Part shown: one piece after another, positions 19,240 through 28,373 of the stretch
Numbering within the stretch: the stretch's first letter is position 1
Layout of the letters: every line of letters starts with the position of its first letter
Source of the DNA: Candidatus Opimibacter skivensis
GTDB lineage: Bacteria; Bacteroidota; Bacteroidia; Chitinophagales; Saprospiraceae
Direction of reading: 5' to 3'
Length of the DNA: 64,000 bases
Assembly: GCA_016722045.1 (NCBI GenBank)
Contig: JADKGY010000031.1
Coordinates: 1 to 64,000 of the forward strand
Made by a program: the position numbers and the translations under genes
The notes under the pieces: generated by a model
Told to the model about the DNA's origin: nothing
Databases searched by the model: none
The model's input: only the letters and a program-made list of their open reading frames with translations

Positions 19240-20688
19240 TTATCGAGATGTAGAATTTAATGATGCTATAGTAACCCAATCTTGAATTGGAGAAACTATA
19301 CCTATTCTGGTATTATTTTCCAAGTCTAATGAAACATACAATTCAGAATGAGTTGTTTTAAGACGGTCAATTCGGGATGATGCAAAATCTGAATTTTCAT
19401 GAACATCTTTTAACCATTTTCTCAGAGCATTTTTGGGTGCTCCTTTCTTTGTAAGTTCAATTGAAGTATGAATTAATTCGTCTATAGTATTATGGCCTGA
19501 TACATAATATGGACCATGCTCAAAATCAAAGTCATTTATCTTGTATTCTCTCTCCCTGAGTTCATCATAATTCTGGTAAAAACTATCCTGAACCTGGCTA
19601 AACATGAGTGAAGATCGAGACTCCTTATTTTCCCTGTTTTTACGCTTAGCATGTTTACAGAGTTCTTCTGCAAGATGGACGCCATAGTGAAAGGGAAATT
19701 TTTGTTTAATGAATGCAATGCCTGCACAAGCTGTTAGTCCGTCTTTAAAACTTATATCAATTTTTGCTAGCCGCTCTTTGGTTTTGAGTTCGAAATTAAT
19801 AAGGTAAGTTCTTACAAAAGAAAGGGCCAGGTCGGCTCGAATAATTACTGTCATATCATCTCCACCAATAATTACCGGGCGCATCGGGATTATTTTTTGT
19901 TCAGCCTTAGGATCGTTTTTATGAATTTCAAATGCTTCAGAAGCAGCAATTTCAAAAGCCTCAATGCAGCATTGATCTATCTTGGATGTAAAGTCCTGCC
20001 AAATAGATGTGACATCACCTTTTAGATTTTTCATCATATTAATAATTTTTTGGCCCATTCCATTCCCATCAGCATGAACTATAGCAATCCAATTGCGCAT
20101 ATCATCTCGTGCGATATCGTTGAGTTCTTTGGGCCAGGGATCTTCCAGATCTCCTACTTTTAATTTATTTTTCATCGATTGCCCTTCTTTTAAATCCAAT
20201 TTAGTTTTAGTATCAGCATCGATGTATTCTTCACCTAATTTTGAAATAGCAGGTAAGGAAGTTCGACGTGCACGAATTCCTACCATCAAACCAGAGTAAG
20301 AAGATATTGTCATTTCATGACGTATGTCTCTCAGTGATTCTTCGAGTTTTTCAATATCCAAATTTGTGATGGCGTGGCTTTGTAGTTGAACAAATGCCTG
20401 AATGGCGTTTAGTCCTGGACTAAATTTATTTATCTCATTGATTATTCCATTTGAAAAATTATGAAGTTGCTCATGATCATGAAATAGACATCGTACATTA
20501 CCTGCAGCTGCAAGCAAGATATCTTTGTCATTTAGGTCAGAATTGGTAAGTTTCTTATACCAGGATTTAAACATACTAGTACAACTTTGTTCTATCAATT
20601 CACTCGCACCAATAATTTCACGTAGCTGATTCGTACGGAAAATAAAATTCTGAATTCCTTTTATACTTAGGGCATATAAGTAAGGCAT
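19240..20688 (-). CDS. cas10: Cas10 (HD-less, GGDD palm intact), cyclic-oligoadenylate synthase subunit
   Basis: This 482-residue protein begins directly with SIKGIQNFIFRTNQLREI, the start of the first palm domain of Cmr2/Cas10-like proteins, so the N-terminal HD nuclease domain is missing. Palm 2 has VHADGNGMGQKI (about 204-214) and the cyclase motif GGDD at residues 275-278. The predicted activity is target-RNA-triggered synthesis of cyclic oligoadenylates with no single-strand DNase. It is the first gene of the nine-gene operon. The size is small for Cas10 (usually 700-900). With csx3 downstream, the output of this system is most likely second-messenger signalling. Confidence 0.88.
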   Translation of the reverse strand: MPYLYALSIKGIQNFIFRTNQLREIIGASELIEQSCTSMFKSWYKKLTNSDLNDKDILLAAAGNVRCLFHDHEQLHNFSNGIINEINKFSPGLNAIQAFVQLQSHAITNLDIEKLEESLRDIRHEMTISSYSGLMVGIRARRTSLPAISKLGEEYIDADTKTKLDLKEGQSMKNKLKVGDLEDPWPKELNDIARDDMRNWIAIVHADGNGMGQKIINMMKNLKGDVTSIWQDFTSKIDQCCIEAFEIAASEAFEIHKNDPKAEQKIIPMRPVIIGGDDMTVIIRADLALSFVRTYLINFELKTKERLAKIDISFKDGLTACAGIAFIKQKFPFHYGVHLAEELCKHAKRKNRENKESRSSLMFSQVQDSFYQNYDELREREYKINDFDFEHGPYYVSGHNTIDELIHTSIELTKKGAPKNALRKWLKDVHENSDFASSRIDRLKTTHSELYVSLDLENNTRIGIVSPIQDWVTIASLNSTSR

Positions 20689-21429
20689 GTGCAGTTGAGT
20701 TTACTATTGTAAAAATTTAATTTATAACATTAATTTAAACCTTATTTATTTTAATATGATAAGCTATTCATTTCCAAATATCCATTATTAAAGGATGTTA
20801 GAATGTGCTGCTGATTAACTATATTGATACAACCTCTTTACCTCAATCATCTGTCATTAGTCCTCGTGGTCAATAACTCATTTTGAAGTAATATTTTCAG
20901 CTAAACTGCCAATAAGGTATTTCACCCTAAAAATTCCCTTTAAAAACTGATTTTGAATATCTTAATTCATCTCAAACCCGATTCAGTACAAATGTGTCCA
21001 CAGACAGTAGTAGCCTCCTGACCACGGCATTAAATATTCTTACTTTAGATGAAGATCAAAACCAATCATTAATAACTCAAACTTTTTTAGCGGTGTTCAC
21101 TATATCCAATATTAACCTGAATTTCTTCAGGAAACGGGTATGGGGATATTTTATGCCCCTTTACTTAACATTATCTTTCAATCTGCACTTTGCTTTCCGG
21201 GTATTACGCTTTTTGGATTCCGGACAGTTTACATTTTTTAACCTTGTTTTTTGTCTTAGCCAAATCTATGAAAAAAACTTTCATAAATGAATAAAAATTA
21301 TTTTTTTCTCCCAGCCCCTTTACAATATGACTTTCATCGTCTTCTGGATTTTTTCCAAATGCCAATCTTTTCCTTTCAACCCTCTCAAAACCCCTTCAAA
21401 TACGCACAAGCCCCTCCACAGTCCCCTTC
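20689..21429. other. Gene-free region upstream of the cas operon
   Basis: About 740 nt of AT-rich DNA separates cas10 from the converging end of the next gene. It must hold the cas operon promoter (minus strand), but I see no unambiguous -33/-7 pair. A 98-codon frame at 20994-21290 on the plus strand has no family features and low-complexity hydrophobic composition, and I do not call it a gene. Confidence 0.5.
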
Positions 21430-21963
21430 CTACCTTTCTATCGCAAAAGTCTTCGATATCCGATAATGCTCCGATCGATCCATCCCCCACCTCCTGCTTT
21501 CATGATCAAACTTAGAATAGATCATCACAAACCGAACATCATGATCAAGTGCAGTCACATACCGAAATTCCCGGGTTATTCCTCCATCCACAAAAACCGG
21601 GTATTTAGTATCTATCCATTTCAATTCACCTTTAGAATCAGGATCAACAGTCATATTGAATTTAGTGAATTTTAATCTTCTTTCAATCATCACATCCGTT
21701 GTATCAAATGGCGTCTCATCATCGAATGTGAGAATATTAAATCTGAAATCCTGAATGTATTGACGTGCAATTCCTTTATTACGGATGACGGCTACAAGTT
21801 CAACTATATATTTGTCCCTTGAAATGCCAAGTTGTTTAAGCTTAAGATCAAATTGCAATTTGGGATATTGCTCCCGGGAGATTCCGAAACGGAAGAGCGT
21901 CCATGCACCCGCAAGAAAGATGGCTAAAATCGTGAATAGTGAGGAAAGTTGTTCGATTGACAT
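21430..21963 (-). CDS. Membrane-anchored hypothetical protein
   Basis: With the start at MSIEQLSSLF (ATG at 21963) this is 177 residues. One N-terminal TM helix (about residues 5-25, SLFTILAIFLAGAWTLFRFG) is followed by a soluble domain of about 150 residues with alternating hydrophobic strands (YIVELVAVIRNKGIARQYIQ, FRFNILTF). The pattern suggests a small beta-sandwich facing the cytoplasm or periplasm. I do not recognise the family. It sits alone between the cas operon and a two-component pair, all on the minus strand. Confidence 0.6.
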   Translation of the reverse strand: MSIEQLSSLFTILAIFLAGAWTLFRFGISREQYPKLQFDLKLKQLGISRDKYIVELVAVIRNKGIARQYIQDFRFNILTFDDETPFDTTDVMIERRLKFTKFNMTVDPDSKGELKWIDTKYPVFVDGGITREFRYVTALDHDVRFVMIYSKFDHESRRWGMDRSEHYRISKTFAIER

Positions 21964-22082
21964 GGAAATCAAATAAGCAAAGTTTAAGTGAAAATATGAA
22001 TTCATTTAAACAATAAACTCAATCCTATCAACCAAGCCCTTATTACTTGTCCAACTTCTATAAACCTTCAACTTTTAACCTG

Positions 22083-22754
22083 TTAATTATCTACCAACTG
22101 ATACCCCACCCCTTTCAACGTCAATAACTGCACCCCGGGATCCATCTTCAAATATTTTCGCAACCGTGTTATATAAACATCTAAATTCCTGCTATTAAAA
22201 AAATGATCATCTCCCCAGACATGGAGTAATATCTCTTTGCGTTCCACAGGCGAACCCACCCGATCAATAAACATCTTTAATAATTCATTCTCCCGATGTG
22301 ATAGGGTCACTGTCTCATTTCCATTTTCAATGGTCATACGAATGGGATCAAATGACAAATCACCTATTTTAAATTGATCAGGCTTCGACTTCCCCGACAT
22401 TGCCAGAAGATTCCCGATGCGGGCCATCAATTCTTCCAGGCTAAATGGCTTTTTTAAATAATCATTGCCACCGGATTTGAAACCTTCGACTACATCTTTT
22501 GATTCACTTTTGGCGGTGAGAAAGATGATCGGTATTGTCTTATTGTGCTGACGAATCACTTGCCCGATCTCAAATCCACTCTTACCCGGCAACATCACAT
22601 CAAGTATACACAGATCTGGTTGCACCTTTTTAAAAAGGGCCTCAGCCTCATTACCATTAGCTGTCCAATACACTTCATATCCATTCTTCACAAGATGATC
22701 CCGTACCAGCATCGCTAATACTTCTTCATCTTCTACATAAAGTATTTTAGTCAT
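22083..22754 (-). CDS. OmpR/PhoB-family response regulator
   Basis: This 223-residue protein has a receiver domain (1-120) with the acidic pair VEDEE, the phospho-acceptor aspartate in CILDVMLPGKSG, a threonine in FLTAKSE and the lysine in YLKKPFS. A winged-helix DNA-binding domain (about 128-220) ends in RLRKYLKMDPGVQLLTLKGVGYQLV. It lies 86 nt downstream of the histidine kinase gene and is probably co-transcribed with it. Likely targets are the divergent GLPGLI/outer-membrane-barrel genes, which have a candidate direct-repeat operator upstream. Confidence 0.93.
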   Translation of the reverse strand: MTKILYVEDEEVLAMLVRDHLVKNGYEVYWTANGNEAEALFKKVQPDLCILDVMLPGKSGFEIGQVIRQHNKTIPIIFLTAKSESKDVVEGFKSGGNDYLKKPFSLEELMARIGNLLAMSGKSKPDQFKIGDLSFDPIRMTIENGNETVTLSHRENELLKMFIDRVGSPVERKEILLHVWGDDHFFNSRNLDVYITRLRKYLKMDPGVQLLTLKGVGYQLVDN

Positions 22755-22840
22755 TATATTGATTTCGACAAATAAAAAAAGAAAAAGGACGCGGATTTAT
22801 TAAGAAAAAGTTATGATCTTATAAGATTTGATTTACGATT

Positions 22841-24219
22841 TTAATTCATCGTCGAAGCATCCCACGCTGGCAGCGTCATCGAAAATTTCGCCCCCTTCCC
22901 CACTTCACTCTCAAGATCAATCCGGCCATTATGCTTTCGCACCACATCCGCCACATAACTCAACCCCAAACCATGTCCTTTCACATCATGCCGGTTGTGC
23001 TGAGGCACACGATACAACTTATCAAATATTTTATCATGATACTCCGGATCGATACCGATACCATTGTCCTGAACAGATACCCTGACCGATCCATTTTCAC
23101 GACCAAGATCAACGGTGATGTACGGATTGCCCGTACTATATTTCAAAGCATTCTCAAGAAGATTGTACAACACGCCGCTCATGTGCGACTTATCTCCATT
23201 GACCACAAATCCTTCGCCATGCTGACTGACTTTGATGGTCGCATGCTTGTTGTCAAACTGCACCTTCATGTGATGCATCACATCATCAAGCACCTGCTGA
23301 ATATCAATTTTTTCATAATGAATCTGTGGGGCATGATTGTGAAGAATCCTTTCCACTAACATCGAAAGTCTTTTCAATTCACTCTGACAAATATCAAGAT
23401 AACGCCTGCTATTTGATGAATTAAGATTGTCAGACATATTCAACGACTCCAGCGCAACGCCAACAGTTGTGATCGGTGTTTTCAATTCATGCGTGATATT
23501 ACTGACGAATTCATCTCGCAGTGCATTGAGCCGCATTTGTGTCCTTAGATTTTTCCAGATATAATAAAATGCCGCACCAACCATCAACCATAGAAATAGT
23601 GCAAAACTGATATGAGGTAATATTCCCTGAAAGATATCAGCCTTATAATTTGGATTGGTCAGTGCGATCTTTTTTCCACCAAATGCATCTATCTGCGGAT
23701 GGCTCATGAGTCCCTTCACTACAGTATCCTCACCCTGCCAGCTGACCAGATCATATCCTGCAAACTCCCCCGTGCTATCCGTAAAGCGAATATGGCTCAT
23801 GACCATATTACTCATGCTATTACAAGGCGCATCATTGAAAGAAGTATCCTCTGATAAATGTCGTAATAGCATACCACGCATTTCACGATGGGGCCCTATC
23901 CTGAATCCGTCCTTAGCCATTACTCTTTCTTCACCGTTTGCCCTCCGTAAAGCTACCGAATCATCAGTATTAATCGTGATACGAATGGCTCTGTCAGAAT
24001 CATCCATGGTCATAAACTCCTTACTGGCCAGCTTCGAAAAAAGAAGCGAATCTTCTACGTCCTCACGGTAGAAAACATGACATGGTTGATCTTGGTCTCC
24101 ATGTCACGGTATTTGTTCATGTATTCATTGTGGAGCCACAGATATTCCAGGATGCCTAGGAGCACCATGCTCACGATCATGAGAAAACGGGCTAAGGAAA
24201 TATCAGGACTATTTCGCAT
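22841..24219 (-). CDS. Sensor histidine kinase (one frame shift near the N-terminus)
   Basis: The true start is the ATG at 24219 (MRNSPDISLARFLMIVSMVL), with TM helix 1 about residues 10-30. The frame shifts near 24070; the main frame (22841-24013) continues with a periplasmic domain of about 200 residues, TM helix 2 (ISFALFLWLMVGAAFYYIW), the H-box FVSNITHELKTPITTVG, and the ATP-binding N, G1 and G2 boxes (NLLENALKYS, DNGIGIDPEYHDKIF, GHGLGLSYV). The total is about 459 residues. It phosphorylates the adjacent response regulator. The periplasmic sensor domain has no family I can name. Confidence 0.9.
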
Positions 24220-24263
24220 TGTCTTACAAATGTAGTTTCGAATTGAGGTTTAGGGGCGATTTG

Positions 24264-24278
24264 TTAACATTAATTAAC
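24264..24278. promoter_or_regulatory. Candidate response-regulator operator (TTAAC direct repeat)
   Basis: TTAAC-N5-TTAAC places two identical half-sites 10 bp apart, one helical turn, as OmpR-family regulators prefer. It lies in the 119-nt divergent gap between the histidine kinase and GLPGLI genes, next to an OmpR-type regulator. Inference only. Confidence 0.4.
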
Positions 24279-24338
24279 CTTATTCAAGGAAGAAGGGCCC
24301 TTTTATAAACCTACCTTCGCTTCCTAAACGAATCATTC

Positions 24339-25097
24339 ATGAAATATATATTCATCTTCCTGGCTTTTTAAGCACCTCATTGGCTTCTGCTCAGGGAAGC
24401 GGCAGAATTACGTATGAGGAAAAAATGAATTTGCACAAAAAATCTTCCGCCGGACAGACAGGAGATGAAAGATATGATCCCTGAATTCAATACCTCCATG
24501 TTTTCGCTTACGTTCAACGGCGACGAATCCATCTACCAGCCTCAAAAAGAATCCGAAGAATCTGAAGTTACTTCCAACAGTGGTGGCAATCAAATGCAAA
24601 TGCGATTTGGCAGGGAAAATCGGATCGTATACAAAAATCTCGCTCTCGATACAATGATCGAATCACGCGAATTCATGCAAAAACAATTCCTGATCGTCGG
24701 AGCCACTACACCACGTAAATGGAAAATTGGCAAAAATCAAAAAGAAATACTCGGTCATAAATGCATGGAAGCCGATTTTCGTCTTGACAGTACAACATCG
24801 ATGGTCGTGTGGTTCACACCCGAGATACAGGTTTCTAATGGACCTTCTGATTACCAGGGACTGCCTGGACTTATCCTTGGGGTTGACATCAATGATGGCT
24901 TACGAATGATCACAGCTACTGAAATTAAACTGGCAGATGTAGATACCTCTGTTATCATCGCACCTACAAAAGGTAAAGAAGTGACTTCAGAAGAATTTGA
25001 AAAGATCAGGAAAGAGAAGATGAAAGAAATGCACATGAATAATCCCGGAGGAGGACCTGGTGGACCGGGGACGATGATTATGATCAGGCATAACTAA
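24339..25097 (+). CDS. GLPGLI family secreted protein (two frame shifts near the start)
   Basis: Translation starts MKYIFIFLAF and, after a shift at a T5 run (about 24365), continues STSLASAQGSGRITYEEKM, completing a signal peptide. A second shift at an A6 run (about 24437) leads into LPPDRQEMKDMIPEFNTSM. The intact frame 24465-25097 contains DYQGLPGLILGVDI, the name-giving motif of this Bacteroidota family of exported proteins of about 250 residues. The C-terminus is glycine/proline-rich (NPGGGPGGPG). GLPGLI genes commonly lie next to outer-membrane barrels like the one downstream, suggesting a paired envelope role that is still undefined. Confidence 0.85.
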
Positions 25098-25185
25098 CGA
25101 ATAACGAATAACGAATAACGAGTAACGAGTAACGAATAACGAATAATGAATAGTGAGTAGTGAGTAGTGAGTAATAAATAGTGAG
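25094..25185 (+). repeat. Stop-rich heptamer tandem repeat, copy 1
   Basis: Directly after the GLPGLI stop codon come copies of TAACGAA, then TAACGAG, again TAACGAA, and then TAGTGAG units. Since 7 is not a multiple of 3, stop codons fall in all three frames within 21 nt. The same ordered series recurs at 56494-56596. Confidence 0.85.
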
Positions 25186-25269
25186 TCGTACGTCTGGCGT
25201 CTGGTATCTGGTATCCGGTATCCTATTATACGGCATCAAATTTTTTATTGTAAATCGTAAATTCCAACA

Positions 25270-28060
25270 ATGAATATCTGTCTCTCAAAATATATTACTA
25301 TTATCAGCATTGCACTATGTTTGACAACACAATTATCTGCACAGGTAAATAAGTCTTCTTTCAAAGGCAATGTCAGAGATGAATCAGATCTACCGATTCC
25401 GGGAGCGACAATCATGATCCTCAATGCTGCAGATTCAGTACTTACGCAATTTGGTTCTTCAAAACCTGATGGTTCATTTCTGATAAAAAATGTACCTAAA
25501 GGTGATTACCTTATCAACATCACATTCCTCGGCCTCGCACCCTTTTATCAATCTATTGTTTCAGGAAGTGCAGAAGAAATCGACCTGGGAAAACTCACAA
25601 TGAAGACACACAATACCATTCTGAATGAAGTAGAAGTTAAAGCGGACGAGATACCGATCGAAATTAAAAAGGATACCATCCTCTACAACGCCGATGCATT
25701 TAAAACTCAACCTAATGCCAACGTTGAAGATCTTCTCAAAAAATTACCCGGCATCGAAGTTGGCAGTGATGGATCCATAAAAGCACAAGGTGAAGACGTA
25801 CAAAAAGTATTGGTCGATGGAAAAGAATTTTTCGGCACAGATCCAAAAATGGCCACAAAGAATCTTCCCGCACGTGCTGTGAAAAAGTCAAAGTCTATGA
25901 CAAACAATCTGACATGGCTGAATTCACAGGCGTAGATGATGGCGAACGAAAAACAATTGACCTGCAGCTGCGTGAAGAATTTAAAAAAGGTCTTTTCGGA
26001 ACAGCCGAAGCAGGGTATGGTACTGATGAAAGATATAATGCTAAAGCATCCATCAATAAATTTACAAAGACAGCCCAATTATCATTTCTTGGCCAGTTGA
26101 ATAATATCAATGACCAGGGATTTTCATTCCAGGACATGATGAATTTCTCCGGCGGAATGAATGGTATGGGAGGTGGAAGAGGCGGCCGGACAATGGAATT
26201 TAATATTCAGTCTGATATTCCATTCAATGATGGGTTAAGTAATGGCCTTGTTAACACCGGTGCAGGTGGACTTAATTTTAATTGGCACAAGACCAAGAAA
26301 TTTAATTTCAGAAGTAGTTATTTTTATAATGGTGTCGACAAATCATTGTTGCAGGATGCTTTCAGACAAAACTTATCTGCTATGCCATTCAATACAGATG
26401 AGAATTCGGACCAATCCACAAAGAATCACAATCATGCTTTCACGTTTAATTCAGATATAAAACCGGATTCAACACAGCAAGTGACCATCAGGGCAAGAGC
26501 CGGTCTCGGAAACGGCAGTTCTATCAACCAGGCCTTACTTAAGGTCAGCGATCCGCTCGGCTCACTGATCAGTCAATCAAACACAGGTACAAATGCTAAC
26601 AGCGACAATCTCTCGCTTTCAGGTAGTGCGACCTACATGAAACGATTGGGAAATAAAGGAAGGAATTTTTCAGTCAGTAGTACATTATCAAAAAATGACA
26701 ACAACACCGATAACAAACTGGATGCATTGACTGAATATTTTATCACAGGAGATCCTGAATTACTGAATCAACTTCAGTATACCGATTCAAAAAACAACAA
26801 AATAGACGGCCAATTCTCCTATACAGAGCCATTGAAAAGAAGGAAATTTATCGAATTCAATTACAACTATTCACATCAGGAAGACAACTACGATCATCAG
26901 GTAAATGATATTGTCGGGTCAATACCTGTCCTCAATCCGGGTCTGTCAAGTAATTATACCAGTCTTCTTCAATATCACAAGCCGGGTGTGACCTTCAGGT
27001 ACAGCGGTGATGTGCACAATGTGAATGTAGCTCTTCAATACCAGGCATCAGAACTTACAGGCCATCTCAATCAGGGTGAAACTGAGATAATGAAAACATA
27101 CAATTATTTTCTGCCCCGGATTATCTGGCGCGATGACATCGGCAATGGAAAAATCTAAGGATAAGCTATACAACAAGAATCACTCAACCAACGATCACGC
27201 AGTTATCTCCTGTAGTTGACAACTCGGATCCTCTTCGTCTTTATGTAGGTAATCCTGATCTGAATGCAGAGTATATACACAATCTCAGTGCGAACTTCCA
27301 TTTATTCTCTCAGTTTTCTTCCACCAGCTTTTTATTTCTGCCGGAACAGGTCTGACGAAAAATAAAATCATTACGTCGCGCACGACAGACGCGCAGTTTG
27401 TTGAAACATCAAAACCAATCAACATTGATCATGAATCAAGAATGAATCTATATACTGCGTTCGGTCGTCCATTGAAGCTCATCCATAGCCGGTTTAGTAT
27501 CAATTTAAATGGAACGCTGACAAGTACGCAGAACCTGATCAATAATGAACTGAGCGATCTCAACAGATGGTCAAGAACTGCAGGTCTCACAATCTCCAAT
27601 ATGAATTCTGAAGTATTAGAATATAATATAGGTGGTGATTGGACTTTTACGGATAGCTATTACAAAATCAGTGATGCGTTAAATCAAAATACCGTATTGC
27701 ATCATTTATTTGTCGATGCCACATTGACGCTCTGGAAAAAATGGAAGCTCGAAGGAAGCTATGATTACAATCTCTACACGAGTGCTGCTTTTCGCACAGA
27801 ATCAATCATTGCCTTTGATGAAAGCTTCAATATCAAGATTTGTTCTACCGATGGACAGAGGCCAGATCAAGCTCTCCATTTTTGATGCGCTGGATGAAAA
27901 CCGTGGCCTTTCCCGTACTTCAGATATAAATTATATCGAAGAGGTCAGATCCAATTCCATAGGCCGTTATGTCATGCTTTCATTCGTTTATTCAATCAAA
28001 GGAGCCGGACAAGATAATCCGATGGGTGGTATGCGCATGATGATGGGACCGCGCCATTAA
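25270..28060 (+). CDS. Outer-membrane beta-barrel protein, TonB-dependent-receptor-like (multiple frame shifts)
   Basis: The N-terminus has a signal peptide (ending QLSAQ) and a carboxypeptidase-regulatory-like domain (about residues 30-105, FKGNVRDESDLPIPGATIMI). A plug-like region follows (NVEDLLKKLPGIEVGSDGSI, VLVDGKEFFGTDPKMATKNL), then a long barrel with many alternating aromatic strands. Fragments are 25270-25935, 25914-27158, about 27160-27355, 27442-27885 and 27761-28060, all in order and co-linear, so this is one gene of about 930 residues. It fits the outer-membrane barrel family that accompanies GLPGLI proteins. The substrate is unknown. The concentration of at least four frame breaks is unusual even for this window. 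Confidence 0.85.
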
Positions 28061-28142
28061 TGTGAGAGAGTGAGAGAGTGAGAGAGTGAGAGAGTGAGAG
28101 AGTGAGAGAGTGAGAGACTGAGAGAGTGAGAGACTGAGAGAC
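28061..28142 (+). repeat. Octamer tandem repeat (GTGAGAGA)n and gene-free gap
   Basis: About ten copies of an 8-nt unit GTGAGAGA (with some ACTGAGAG variants) follow the barrel gene stop. They hold TGA in rotating frames. The rest of the gap to 28373 contains no recognisable gene or terminator. Confidence 0.85.
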
Positions 28143-28373
28143 TTCATTTTCCTCCTTTGAAAACAAATCTTATTAAATCTTAATTTTTCTTAATAAATCT
28201 GCGTCCTCCTTTTCGGTGGCGATTTTGTGATTTCCAATCCGGATTCAACTCTCTGGGCCTACATTATTACCTTTGGGGCTAAGAAATAATAAAACATCTA
28301 CACCCATTACAACGTTAAAGCCCATTGGATAGGACTACACGCTCCGGAGTCTTTTCCCTATTAAGATTTCATT

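Noticed and set aside
19240..20688. Cas10 with DNase activity
   Set aside because: The protein starts directly at the first palm domain; no N-terminal HD domain is encoded upstream in any frame I can read.
20994..21290. 98-codon plus-strand frame upstream of the cas operon
   Set aside because: Low-complexity hydrophobic translation, no recognisable features, in an AT-rich regulatory gap.
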